Part shown: one piece after another, positions 1-6,666 of the stretch
Numbering within the stretch: the stretch's first letter is position 1
Layout of the letters: each line of letters opens with the position of its first letter
Source: Nitrospirota bacterium
GTDB taxonomy: Bacteria; Nitrospirota; Nitrospiria; Nitrospirales; Nitrospiraceae
Assembly: GCA_028876065.1 (NCBI GenBank)
Contig: JAGWTI010000019.1
Location: forward strand, 1-42,866
DNA length: 42,866 nucleotides
Direction: 5' to 3'
Notes under the pieces: model-generated
Database searches by the model: none
What the model was told of the DNA's origin: nothing
The model's input: the letters and a program-made list of their open reading frames with translations, nothing else
Program-made: the position numbers and the translations under genes

Positions 1-1
1 C

Positions 2-187
2 CGACGGCTGAAAGAGAAATTCCCGCACTATCTGGCCAAAGTCTACTGGGATGGCGGAGGAGTCTGGGCACGAGGATTTTTCGCCTCGACAGTGGGCGTC
101 AACGAAGCCACGATTCGGCAGTATGTCCGGTACCAGGGCGAGCCCCTCGGGCGATCCGATAATGCGATGATGTCTTTCTGCTACTGA
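2..187 (+). CDS. tnpA: IS200/IS605-type transposase, C-terminal fragment cut by the window edge
   Basis: The frame is open from the window edge and stops at TGA 185-187, giving 61 residues. The end of the product (VWARGFFASTVGVNEATIRQ) matches the well-known C-terminal pattern of the Y1 tyrosine transposases of IS200/IS605 elements, which move as single-stranded DNA using a hairpin at each end. The catalytic His-hydrophobe-His and tyrosine motifs would lie outside the window, so activity cannot be judged. A perfect 10-bp inverted repeat begins 14 bp after the stop and could be the right-end hairpin. Family assignment rests on remembered motif similarity. Confidence 0.8.
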   Translation, partial: RRLKEKFPHYLAKVYWDGGGVWARGFFASTVGVNEATIRQYVRYQGEPLGRSDNAMMSFCY

Positions 188-200
188 CGCCTAACTGTTG

Positions 201-238
201 GCCCTGCGCCTTATCGGACAACCGGAACGGCGCAGGGC
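201..238. other. Perfect hairpin downstream of the transposase, possible IS right end
   Basis: GCCCTGCGCC at 201-210 pairs perfectly with GGCGCAGGGC at 229-238 around an 18-nt loop. It lies 14 bp after the transposase stop, where IS200/IS605 elements carry the subterminal hairpin recognised by TnpA. No T-tract follows, so a rho-independent terminator is less likely. Confidence 0.5.
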
Positions 239-288
239 ATTCGTACCGCTCCCTTATGTCCCATTCCCGCTATCGGCCAGCCCTTGCG

Positions 289-387
289 GCTCATCCCTTC
301 CACCCTCAGCGTCAGAAAAAGAAAGAGAGAGCGGGCGTTCCCTCCGGTGCGCCGCACGAACGGAACGCCCGTACCGCTTCGCTCCAC
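289..387 (+). repeat. Direct repeat copy 1 (99 bp) with internal hairpin
   Basis: Nearly identical to 830-929. Both copies run from GCTCATCCCTTCCACC through a purine-rich stretch to GCTTCGCTCCAC. Each holds an inverted repeat, GGGCGTTCC / GGAACGCCC, here at 333-341 and 362-370. The two copies bracket the small membrane-protein module at 446-732. Confidence 0.85.
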
Positions 388-404
388 GACTTGAATCTGC
401 TGGT

Positions 405-433
405 TTGACAGACCACCAGGAGCGGCCTATCAT
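405..433 (+). promoter_or_regulatory. Sigma70-like promoter for the small membrane-protein pair
   Basis: TTGACA (405-410), 17-bp spacer, TATCAT (428-433). The expected start of transcription is near 440, only a few bases before the ATG at 446, and no Shine-Dalgarno sequence is visible. The message may be leaderless or have a very short leader. Confidence 0.65.
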
Positions 434-445
434 ATCTAACAGAGC

Positions 446-634
446 ATGAACAAGAAGCAGCGAGAGAACACCTCGAAACTGCTGTACGATCTGGTACGGT
501 TCGCTCTGGTTGGGATCATCTTCGTCAACTTCGTTCCGGGCAAGGAAGCAAGCTGGATTTCGATTATGGCGGGACTGATTATCGCAGCGGTGGCCTATAC
601 GCTGGCTTACCACCTGGATTCCAAGGAGAGCTGA
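446..634 (+). CDS. Small two-helix membrane protein, unknown function
   Basis: 62 residues. A charged N-terminus (MNKKQREN) is followed by two hydrophobic segments at about residues 15-31 and 37-55, ending in DSKES. The opening KKQREN..K..YD..+ resembles small uncharacterised membrane proteins of the DUF6722 type; this is from memory and tentative. The ATG lies about 12 bp after a good -10 box and lacks a ribosome-binding site. A 31-residue single-helix protein begins 2 bp after its stop, so the two are probably co-transcribed, ending at the terminator at 789-817. The module sits between two copies of a 99-bp direct repeat. Confidence 0.7.
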   Translation: MNKKQRENTSKLLYDLVRFALVGIIFVNFVPGKEASWISIMAGLIIAAVAYTLAYHLDSKES

Positions 635-636
635 CA

Positions 637-732
637 ATGGATAGCCTAACGTTTACGTTTCTGATGATTGGCGTTGCACTGATCCTAGGTTGGGGCCTGC
701 TGTACCTGCAGGAGCAGAAAGAGAAGCGCTAA
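637..732 (+). CDS. 31-residue single-helix membrane peptide
   Basis: ATG 637 to TAA 730-732. The product starts MDSLTFTFLMIGVALILGW, has one hydrophobic helix at about residues 5-24, and ends in a charged tail (QEQKEKR). It begins 2 bp after the upstream small membrane gene and precedes a clear terminator, which supports it as a real translated gene. Function unknown; a small partner subunit of the upstream protein is one possibility. Confidence 0.55.
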   Translation: MDSLTFTFLMIGVALILGWGLLYLQEQKEKR

Positions 733-788
733 TCAACGGCCGCAATTAGGAATGCCCCCCTGCAACCCATGCCAGGGGAGAGAGTGAA

Positions 789-817
789 AAGGCCACCGCT
801 TATCGGTGGCCTTTTTT
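789..817 (+). terminator. Rho-independent terminator of the small membrane-protein pair
   Basis: AAGGCCACCG (789-798) pairs with CGGTGGCCTT (804-813) around a CTTAT loop and is followed by a T-rich run. Confidence 0.9.
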
Positions 818-829
818 ATTGCTCTCGGG

Positions 830-929
830 GCTCATCCCTTCCACCCCCAGCGTCAGAAAAAGAAAGAGAGAGGTGGGCGTTCCCTCCGGTGCCTTGCACG
901 AACGGAACGCCCGAGCCGCTTCGCTCCAC
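830..929 (+). repeat. Direct repeat copy 2 with internal hairpin
   Basis: Second copy of the element at 289-387, with the same inverted repeat at 875-883 and 904-912. It starts 13 bp after the terminator of the small membrane-protein module. About 190 bp without a convincing gene follow; they include a weak promoter-like pair, TTGACT (969-974) and TAGTCT (992-997). Confidence 0.85.
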
Positions 930-1119
930 ACATTAGTACGCGTTCTTTGAATGATCCCACTCAACTTATTGACTCCGCAATGAATGATAAGTAGTCTTTT
1001 ACTTGGTCAGGTGACGTCAAAAGCAGGCGGTTTGCCTCGAACGACAGCCAACCGAAGCTGCCGCATCAAAAGCAGCCGCCAGGGCCAATTTCGGGAGTGC
1101 CATTTTCCACTGATCTGCG

Positions 1120-2130
1120 ATGTCCACAAATCCCGATATCGCTGGGGGTTTAGGTCAAACCGGCCAGGTCGCGTCTCATGCTGAGCTTGAGCGCCTTGTC
1201 TACGCGTTCGAAGCGGTCCTGAAGCGATTCGGCATTCCAATCCAATCAGGCTCAGAGCTTGAAGGGGCGTGCTGCTCTGTTCTGGAGGTGATGGTCAAGA
1301 ATCAGAATGCCCACGTCCGTAATCCGCAGGAGGATATCCGTCACGTATTTACAGAAGTCCTAGGTATCTGGTCTTTCCTCAAGAAGATAGTGCGCTTGGA
1401 GAGCCACGCATGTTTCCCGCAGTTTGTGCCTCATCTAGCGTTGCTCAACAAAGGAGCGGTGGTCCAGAACAAGCGAGCCACCGTGTGCCAAGAGGCCACC
1501 AACAAGATTTTTGAGCTTTTGTTTGCCTTGGTGTTGCTCGACGTTAGCGAAGAAGTCGTTCTCGACCACCCCGACTTGGCCAAGGGTGACAATCCTGACG
1601 TATTGGCAACGATTGACGGGCAATGCTGGGGGTTTGCATGCAAGACCATCTATGGTGCGTCCGGGAAGACTTTTTACGACAACCTAAAGAAAGGGGTAGA
1701 GCAGATTGAAGCGGCTCCCAAAGCTCAGATTGGCGTCGTAGTCATGAATCTTCGTAATACCATCAGCCACGAGGCATGCTGGCCTATCCTTAACGAAGCC
1801 GACTACCGCAAGGGCGCGGAACCAATTTTTTCCGCATACAGCCGGCCAGAGGCCTTCGTTGCCTCACACATCCTGGATGCGGTCAGGCAGAAGTACAACC
1901 AAGTGGTTGACGAGATTGGGCTTTCTAATGTCATGAATCTATTCGCCGGCAAGAAAGCGCTGCCGGCATTTGTCGCCTTTTGCCAAACATGTACCGGGAA
2001 AGTAGGTGCACTTGGACCGATCCCCATGTCGGTCGCCACGCTGAATATCGGTGCCTTCGGCGATGTGAGTGCCCATCAAGGGGTAATTGACAAAATCAAC
2101 TCAGCATTGCACGAACGTTTTCAGCAGTGA
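1120..2130 (+). CDS. Unknown 336-residue protein with PD-(D/E)XK nuclease-like core
   Basis: No family recognised. The middle resembles a restriction-endonuclease-like fold: a helix with E132, a strand holding D160 (GDNPDVLATIDG), then GFACK with K175, then a helix carrying Q195. In active nucleases the third motif is (D/E)XK; here the acidic position is Ala (ACK), so the site may be degenerate or re-arranged. No signal peptide or membrane helix is seen. No Shine-Dalgarno supports the ATG, and the next in-frame starts are far away. It stands alone between the direct repeat ending at 929 and repeat R1, in a TA-rich accessory island, which would suit a defence or mobile-element role. That role is inference. 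Confidence 0.7.
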   Translation: MSTNPDIAGGLGQTGQVASHAELERLVYAFEAVLKRFGIPIQSGSELEGACCSVLEVMVKNQNAHVRNPQEDIRHVFTEVLGIWSFLKKIVRLESHACFPQFVPHLALLNKGAVVQNKRATVCQEATNKIFELLFALVLLDVSEEVVLDHPDLAKGDNPDVLATIDGQCWGFACKTIYGASGKTFYDNLKKGVEQIEAAPKAQIGVVVMNLRNTISHEACWPILNEADYRKGAEPIFSAYSRPEAFVASHILDAVRQKYNQVVDEIGLSNVMNLFAGKKALPAFVAFCQTCTGKVGALGPIPMSVATLNIGAFGDVSAHQGVIDKINSALHERFQQ

Positions 2131-2190
2131 GAGAAGTGGAGAAAGAAAGTTGGGGGCAGGTCTTGCAATCATACATTTGATTTGGCCTGC

Positions 2191-2348
2191 CGAGGGTGCG
2201 GAGGATCGGATCGCCCCCGCCCCAACGCTCGGCCCCTGGCCATCAGCCGCCATACGCTCTTATCCCTTCCGTTTCCTGCCATAAGCCATACGCCATCAGC
2301 TCTTCGGTACAAGCCATACGCTCTTCGCAGGGCCGACGCCCCGCCCGC
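2191..2348 (+). repeat. Composite intergenic repeat, copy R1
   Basis: The element has three blocks. The first is a GC-rich palindromic head built on GGAGGATCGGATCGCCC flanked by GAGGG and CCGCCC. The second is a run of 8-9-bp units of the type GCCATACGC / GCCATAAGC ending in CAGCTCTTCGG. The third is a tail, GCTCTTCGCAGG followed by GACGCCCC. R1 lies just upstream of hicBA. Confidence 0.85.
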
Positions 2349-2422
2349 TCGCTGCTTGCTTTTTTGGATTCCCGGGACTACCCTGTTGGACGTGTGACGG
2401 TGGCTGAGAAGGACCCCCTCCC

Positions 2423-2641
2423 ATGAGCCAGACGCGCTTTCAAATCGAGCTGGAGCAGGAAGAAGACGGACGCTGGATCGCCGAGGTGACCGATTTGCCC
2501 GGCGTCATGGCCTACGGCAAGACGCGGGATCAAGCCCTGGGAGCCGCGCAGGCCTTGGCGCTCCGTGTACTGGCCGACCGTTTGGAGCATGGCGAAGCGG
2601 TTCCGGAACAACTGCTGAACGTCTCGTTCGTCGCCGCGTGA
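2423..2641 (+). CDS. hicB: HicB-type antitoxin
   Basis: 72 residues beginning MSQTRFQIELEQEEDGRWIA. The pattern of a short strand, E-x-D-G-x-W-x-A, then DLPGVMAYG and a helix rich in Ala/Leu is the compact RNase-H-like HicB fold. HicB binds and neutralises the mRNA interferase HicA and usually represses its own operon. Its stop codon overlaps the GTG of the downstream toxin (GTGA, 2638-2641), a typical coupling. The hicB-first order is the less common arrangement but is known. A purine-rich AGAAGGA lies about 9 bp upstream of the ATG. The pair is bracketed by repeats R1 and R2. Confidence 0.88.
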   Translation: MSQTRFQIELEQEEDGRWIAEVTDLPGVMAYGKTRDQALGAAQALALRVLADRLEHGEAVPEQLLNVSFVAA

Positions 2642-2850
2642 GTCAGTGGCCGGCCACACAAGCCTCTCGCGTCCTTTCCGCCCTCCTTCGCATCGGCTGG
2701 TCCGTTAAACGCACCGCCGGATCGCATCGCGTGCTCGTGCGCGATGGCTGGCCCGACGCCGTGTTTGCCTTCCATGACCGTGACGAAGTCGGCCCCAAGA
2801 TGCTCGCCCGAATTGCCAAGCGGACCGGGCTCAAGCCAGAAGACCTTTAG
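2638..2850 (+). CDS. hicA: HicA-type mRNA interferase toxin
   Basis: 70 residues starting at GTG 2638, overlapping the hicB stop. HicA toxins are double-stranded-RNA-binding-like proteins that cleave mRNA using one histidine in a G-S-H-x-x motif. Here the sequence reads TAGSHRVLVRDG with H30 in that place, followed by the conserved FAFHDRDEVGPKMLARIAKRTGL tail region. Length and motif order are normal, so the toxin is predicted intact. Confidence 0.88.
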   Translation: MSQWPATQASRVLSALLRIGWSVKRTAGSHRVLVRDGWPDAVFAFHDRDEVGPKMLARIAKRTGLKPEDL

Positions 2851-2890
2851 AAAGCCAGGAAAGCTGACGAGGGCTTTCAGAGTTTTGTGA

Positions 2891-2996
2891 GACGCCCGAC
2901 GAGGGCGCGGAGGATCGGATCGCCCCGCCCTCAAGCTTCGTTTTGGGCCGAACCTCTGGGCCATAAGCCATTAGCCATACGCCATCAGCTCTTCGG
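2891..2996 (+). repeat. Composite intergenic repeat, copy R2
   Basis: Head GAGGGCGCGG..CCCCGCCCTC with the common core at 2909-2926, then CCGAACCTCTGGGCC, then GCCATAAGCC-type units ending in CAGCTCTTCGG. Same orientation as R1. It begins 40 bp after the hicA stop and ends 25 bp before the stop of the convergent vapC. Confidence 0.9.
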
Positions 2997-3021
2997 TTTA
3001 CTGCTCTCGAACCAGCCCCCT

Positions 3022-3420
3022 TTATAGCCACACGATCTTCACTTCCTTCTCCACCGTCTTGAACTCCGGATCTCCCGTATAGATGTCGAGCTTCCTCTGT
3101 TTAGCCAACGCCGCTGCGAAGCAGTCGGCCAGGGACATCTTGTTTGACGCTTTGATTTCCCCTGCCAGCTCAGCCAAGCCTTGATCGGCCGGAACAATTT
3201 CGATAGGAAGGCCTAAGAGCTTGTGGCGGACTTCGTTCCACTTGCCCGCCCCAACCTTGCGCTCGACCATATAACGGACCTCCGCCCAATTCGGGGCAAC
3301 CATGAAGAGAGCCTTGTCGGCCTCCGCTGCCTTCTCAAGAAGCTCCGCTACCTTCTCGGACCCTTTCTCCTGGAAGAGGAAGGCCAGCACCGCATAGCTA
3401 TCGAGCACCGAGCTTTTCAA
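3022..3420 (-). CDS. vapC: VapC-type PIN-domain ribonuclease toxin
   Basis: 132 residues. The PIN-domain acidic residues are visible: D7 in SVLDSYAVLAF, E47 in NWAEVRY, D99 in SLADCFAAALA and D117 in TGDPEF. PIN toxins use these to hold Mg2+ and cleave RNA (often tRNA). The start overlaps the upstream antitoxin by 23 bp, as in many vapBC operons. The gene lies on the opposite strand to hicBA and the next TA pair, yet is bracketed by same-orientation repeats R2 and R3. Confidence 0.9.
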   Translation of the reverse strand: MKSSVLDSYAVLAFLFQEKGSEKVAELLEKAAEADKALFMVAPNWAEVRYMVERKVGAGKWNEVRHKLLGLPIEIVPADQGLAELAGEIKASNKMSLADCFAAALAKQRKLDIYTGDPEFKTVEKEVKIVWL

Positions 3421-3661
3421 GCTTGGCCTCCTCTCGTTCCTTGTCCTTGGCCCGTTCCTTGAGCAATTCCTGGGTTGCCGACGTGTCGCTCTTCAGCATG
3501 CCGCACACACTCCGGATGTATTCTTTGGTAACCGGCTGGAACACGATCTCGTTCTCGCGCTCGACAAAACACACCTTGGTCCCCGGCTTCATCCCATACC
3601 GCCTGCGAAGCTTTGCAGGAATGACTAGCTGTCCCTTGCTCGTGATGTATGCCGTCTCCAT
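3398..3661 (-). CDS. vapB: VapB-type AbrB/SpoVT-fold antitoxin
   Basis: 87 residues. The N-terminus (METAYITSKGQLVIPAKLRR) is a textbook swapped-hairpin AbrB DNA-binding domain, about residues 1-45. The charged C-terminal half, rich in Lys/Glu, would wrap around the PIN toxin. AGGAGG sits 10-15 bp before the ATG. The promoter region is strikingly AT-rich for this GC-rich window and holds an imperfect palindrome, consistent with autoregulation. Confidence 0.9.
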   Translation of the reverse strand: METAYITSKGQLVIPAKLRRRYGMKPGTKVCFVERENEIVFQPVTKEYIRSVCGMLKSDTSATQELLKERAKDKEREEAKLEKLGAR

Positions 3662-3670
3662 ATATCTAAT

Positions 3671-3719
3671 TCCTCCTAAAATATATGACTCACCTTACAT
3701 AATTATGAAAAGTAAGTCA
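3671..3719 (-). promoter_or_regulatory. AT-rich vapBC promoter/operator region
   Basis: On the minus strand a TTGACT (3714-3719) is followed 17 bp later by TAAGGT; AT-rich alternatives for the -10 lie close by. TGACTTAC and GTAAGGTGAGTCA form an imperfect inverted repeat across this region, a likely VapB operator. AGGAGG (3671-3676) is the ribosome-binding site. Confidence 0.5.
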
Positions 3720-3803
3720 ATCATTTAAATGGGGGATATCTACATGCCGATGAGAGTGCCGGCTTTGTCCGTTATTATTCCCCCACACCCCAGGGGTCCC
3801 CCG

Positions 3804-3995
3804 ATGGCGGCGGAGGATCGGATCGCCCCGCCCTGCTCCCGCCCTTCGTTTCCTTCCGAAGCTCTGGGCCATAAGCCATACGCCATACGCTATCAGCTCT
3901 TCGGCTACAGGCCATAAGCCATTAGCCATACGCTCTTATCTTTCGGCCATCGGCCATACGCTCTTCGCAAAGACGACGCCATGCCCCCCGCGCGG
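3804..3995 (+). repeat. Composite intergenic repeat, copy R3 (longest)
   Basis: Head core at 3811-3828, then TCTGGGCC, then two successive runs of GCCATAAGCC/GCCATACGC units (about 3869-3905 and 3911-3970), each ending in an AGCTCTTCGG or CGCTCTTCGC block, then GACGCC. The doubled middle suggests expansion by internal duplication. Same orientation as R1 and R2. Confidence 0.9.
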
Positions 3996-4003
3996 CTGCC
4001 TGT

Positions 4004-4061
4004 TTGACGAGCGGTGCATCATGCGGTAGACTGTGCATCACAGTGATGCACCGATGATGCA
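4004..4061 (+). promoter_or_regulatory. Promoter with nested operator for the RHH-PIN toxin-antitoxin pair
   Basis: TTGACG (4004-4009), 17-bp spacer, TAGACT (4027-4032). The heptamer TGCATCA occurs at 4015-4021 and 4034-4040, and its complement TGATGCA at 4044-4050 and 4055-4061. The inner pair forms a perfect 19-bp palindrome, GTGCATCACAGTGATGCAC (4033-4051). The sites cover the spacer and the predicted transcription start, as expected for a ribbon-helix-helix autorepressor. Confidence 0.75.
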
Positions 4062-4087
4062 TGCGTGGTACATGGAGGTATGAAGCC

Positions 4088-4348
4088 ATGAAAGCGATCA
4101 CGTTGCGCAATCTTCCGCCCGAGGTGGCCAAAACGGTTCAGCAGCGGGCGAAGCAAAAGAAAACCAGCGTCAATAAGGCGGTCATCGAGCTGCTGGAAGA
4201 ATCAGCGGGAGGCACAGCGAAGAAGAAAGTGAAAGTCCGCTACCATGACCTCGACCATCTGGTTGGAACCTGGACCAAGGAAGAGGCTGAGGCATTCGAT
4301 AAGATCGTAAAGTCCTTTCGAACGGTCGATCCCGACTTGTGGAAATGA
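4088..4348 (+). CDS. Ribbon-helix-helix antitoxin (FitA/VapB-like)
   Basis: 86 residues from ATG 4088, chosen because GGAGG (4074-4078) sits 9 bp ahead; an upstream in-frame ATG at 4061 lies inside the operator. The N-terminus MKAITLRNLPPEVAKTVQQR is a classic RHH DNA-binding arm, used by FitA and related VapB antitoxins to bind palindromes as dimers. The C-terminal part (about 50-86, acidic, with KSFRTVDPDLW) should clasp the PIN toxin. Its stop overlaps the toxin start (ATGA, 4345-4348). Confidence 0.88.
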   Translation: MKAITLRNLPPEVAKTVQQRAKQKKTSVNKAVIELLEESAGGTAKKKVKVRYHDLDHLVGTWTKEEAEAFDKIVKSFRTVDPDLWK

Positions 4349-4746
4349 TTCGGTTTTTGTTGGACACGTCCGCTTATTCCGCCTTCATGCGGAGATATCC
4401 CGACGTCATCCAATTGTTTGAATCCGCAGAGAGCCTCTACCTCAACCCCGTCGTATTGGCGGAAGTGCGGGCCGGGTTCCTCCTGGGAACGAGACGGGAG
4501 AAGAACGAAAGAGCGCTCAGGGAATTCCTCCAATCCTCGCGCGTCACCGTACTCCCTATCGATGACGAAACGGCAGATCGGTGGGCCGTCATCGCCGTCT
4601 CGCTCAGAAAGGCCGGCACGCCGATTTCCAGCAACGACATCTGGATCGCCGCCAGCGCCATGCAGTACGGGCTTCCGATCCTGACCTCCGATAGCGATTT
4701 TCAAAAAGTTCCCCAGGTCATGGTTCGCCACTTCTCGCCTGTCTAG
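4345..4746 (+). CDS. PIN-domain toxin (FitB/VapC-like)
   Basis: 133 residues from ATG 4345; a GTG two codons upstream is possible, but the ATGA overlap with the antitoxin is the usual arrangement. PIN acidic residues are D7 (FLLDTSAYSAF), E40 (VVLAEVRAGF), D98 (SSNDIWIAASA) and D116 (TSDSDF), all present, so an active Mg2+-dependent RNase is predicted. It follows the RHH antitoxin and is followed by repeat R4. Confidence 0.9.
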   Translation: MIRFLLDTSAYSAFMRRYPDVIQLFESAESLYLNPVVLAEVRAGFLLGTRREKNERALREFLQSSRVTVLPIDDETADRWAVIAVSLRKAGTPISSNDIWIAASAMQYGLPILTSDSDFQKVPQVMVRHFSPV

Positions 4747-4790
4747 ACAACCAAGAGGCCTACCGTATCGGCGCCAGCAGCCTGACGACC

Positions 4791-4858
4791 AGGCGGCGGA
4801 GGATCGGATCGCCCCCGCCCTGACTCTGACGCCTCCTGTCTGTCCGAACCTCTAGGCC
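4791..4858 (+). repeat. Composite intergenic repeat, copy R4 (short form)
   Basis: Head core at 4797-4814 and the CCGAACCTCTAGGCC block are present; the GCCATACGC units are absent. It lies between the PIN toxin and a decayed gene fragment, in the same orientation as R1-R3. Confidence 0.8.
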
Positions 4859-4943
4859 CTAGACGATCGGCGATACGCTGCGCCTCCACCGCCTGCACAA
4901 GGCGCCGATCGTCCCGCGGAATCCCCCGGCGCAGCGATTCAGG
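4857..4943 (-). pseudogene. Decayed fragment related to the small gene at 11493-11852
   Basis: Read on the minus strand, this stretch encodes RRGIPRDDRRLVQAVE, matching GIPRDDQRLVQVVEELG of the intact 119-residue protein at 11493-11852. The DNA is also alike: both contain GATCGTCCCGCGGAAT and then GCAGCG.TTCAGGCT. Only about 29 codons remain, there is no start, and the upstream end overlaps the end of the PLD-like gene in another frame. Repeat R4 directly abuts the other side, so the repeat may mark the break point. Confidence 0.55.
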
Positions 4944-5871
4944 CTTGCATGGCTTCCAGGGAGTTCCGGCCGGCCGCGGTTCCGGCTTCCGCTCCGAACG
5001 GCTCCCGCCGAATGACGATGCCGTTGCTTTCGGTGTAGACCAACTCGTCCGTCCCAAAATCGTATTCGGGGATTTCGGGGCTTTCCCACCGTTTGATGAA
5101 GTACTGATAAAACATCGTGTACAACCCATGGTCGTTGTGATCATGCCGGAAGACGTATTCCGGCATCACATGCACGTCGCGACTCACGTGGTAATGCTGG
5201 AGCCAGATATGATCGCCCAGGATGGCCAGTTTGACATGGGGCGGGTCGGCATAGAGCTTGAGCCGGACCGACTTTTGCGCCGCTTTCAACTGCTTCAGGA
5301 ACCCGATCGTTCTGCCGACTTGCTCGTGGAAACTCTCGGCGGTAATGTCCGGCTCGAGAATCGCCCGGGCTCGCACCCGCGCGGCCTCGCTGTAGGGGTT
5401 GAGCAGCATGATTTTGGCCTCCAGGCAGTGTTTGAGCACCTCGTGCAGATCCCCCTTGGGGTCCACGAACGTCCGGTCTCCCGTCGCCCCGATGACCATG
5501 ACGCTTCTCGCCAGGCCATGCCGTTTCTTCAACCTCCTGATCCGCCGCTGCGCGAAGGTCCGGTGGCTCGGGAAAAAATAGGCGAAGCCCGCGTCCGCGG
5601 CCATGTCGGCAAGCTTCCGGTCCTCAACGCTGCGGCACAGATAGTTCAGGCACGAAATGAACATGATCGCCACGGCCACTTCCAGCACGATGAGGGCGAT
5701 CTGATCATGCTCGATAATGGACCAGTACCGGGGGAAATCCGTGGAGAAGAATCCGGCCACCGCCGGGAGCGACAAGGCCACGCCGGCGCTCAACGCCAGG
5801 ACGGCGATATGGTAGACGATGGTCGCGGTTTCCTTGAACACCGCGCTCAGGTTTTTCCAGAATTTGTCCAT
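4939..5871 (-). CDS. Membrane-anchored phospholipase D-like protein
   Basis: 310 residues. Two hydrophobic segments (about 17-40 and 57-79) anchor the N-terminus; the rest is probably cytosolic. A soluble domain of about 100-290 contains H212-x-K214 in PPHVKLAILGDHIW, the HxK core of a single PLD half-site, preceded by DPKGDLHEVLKHCLEAKIMLLNPYS, which resembles PLD-like domains of bacterial signalling and stress proteins. PLD enzymes usually need two HxK motifs, so a homodimer would be required; substrate unknown. GAGGTG precedes the ATG. It appears monocistronic. Confidence 0.65.
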   Translation of the reverse strand: MDKFWKNLSAVFKETATIVYHIAVLALSAGVALSLPAVAGFFSTDFPRYWSIIEHDQIALIVLEVAVAIMFISCLNYLCRSVEDRKLADMAADAGFAYFFPSHRTFAQRRIRRLKKRHGLARSVMVIGATGDRTFVDPKGDLHEVLKHCLEAKIMLLNPYSEAARVRARAILEPDITAESFHEQVGRTIGFLKQLKAAQKSVRLKLYADPPHVKLAILGDHIWLQHYHVSRDVHVMPEYVFRHDHNDHGLYTMFYQYFIKRWESPEIPEYDFGTDELVYTESNGIVIRREPFGAEAGTAAGRNSLEAMQA

Positions 5872-6383
5872 GCCCGCACCTCGATGAATGGCCTGCCGTT
5901 ACGCGATCGCCTCTTCCCTGCCGGTAAGTCCGGACGCCGAGGCCGGCCACGCGCGCAAGGGTGTTCCGTCGTCAGATCCCCTGTCTCCGCAATGCTTCGG
6001 CTCCGAGGTCTGCTGAGGTGGCGCTGTGAGCCGCGCGTATATGTAAGGAGCGTCACGATCTGCCTGGCGCCCCTCGATCGATGATCCGCTGATTCATGTT
6101 TCCCTTCCCGGAGATATCCCTCTTGTGGCGGCTTTCTCCAAAGGTGAGGCACACACACGTATCCAGCCCAACAGTCAGCAATGCTTGTGCCAATTGCACG
6201 GGCAACCCTGTATCACTGAACTGATTGAAAGCGCGACAGGTTTCGCCTACAGCGCGATTGACTCAGGACAGCGCTTGAAGGCAATCGCCTACAATGTTGT
6301 GGGCTTCACTACACAGGGCAGGATGCGCGTATGTACGACGTGGCGGTGCGTCACCTGTTTGGGGTCAGGGAAAAGAAAACAGG
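5872..6383. other. Intergenic stretch, no convincing gene
   Basis: About 500 bp between the PLD-like gene and repeat R5. Short open frames occur on both strands but none has a ribosome-binding site, a recognisable domain or natural composition. No RNA gene or strong hairpin was recognised. Confidence 0.5.
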
Positions 6384-6558
6384 GGTCGGGAGTCTTTTCT
6401 TGAAGCACTCGCCTCTGACGGCCCGACGAGGGTGCGGAGGATCGGATCGCCCCGCCCTCCTGCTTCGTGCTGGGCCGAACCTCTGGGCCATACGCCATTA
6501 GCCATACGCTCTTATCTTTCGGCCATCGGCCATCAGCTCTTCGCAGGCCCACGCCCCC
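6384..6558 (+). repeat. Composite intergenic repeat, copy R5
   Basis: It begins with a leader block, GGTCGGGAGTCTTTTCTTG, shared with R6. This is followed by CCCGACGAGGGTGCGG, the common core at 6435-6452, CCGAACCTCTGGGCC, GCCATACGCC-type units, and GCTCTTCGCAGG. Same orientation as R1-R4. Confidence 0.9.
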
Positions 6559-6666
6559 CCCATCTGTACCTTCTTATACATCTCCCTTACCCTTTCCGCC
6601 TAAGCGACTCTTGACAAAATCGGCGGCAAAATGCTGGACTGCGGGCCACTCCGTAGAAGATTCGTG

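Noticed and set aside
1-238. REP-associated (RAYT) transposase as the source of R1-R8
   Set aside because: The visible C-terminus fits IS200/IS605 TnpA rather than RAYT, and the element's hairpin is unlike the R repeats.
2191-3995. CRISPR array
   Set aside because: GCCATACGC-type units are too short, degenerate and without regular unique spacers.
2191-4858. Integron attC array
   Set aside because: Repeat-gene-repeat order suggests cassettes, but I found no RYYYAAC/GTTRRRY core sites or integrase gene.
4945-6084. Plus-strand open frame of 379 codons
   Set aside because: Antisense to the PLD-like gene, with no ribosome-binding site or recognisable domain.
6125-6403. Possible cysteine-containing 92-residue protein
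   Set aside because: No ribosome-binding site, no known motif and overlap with the leader of repeat R5.
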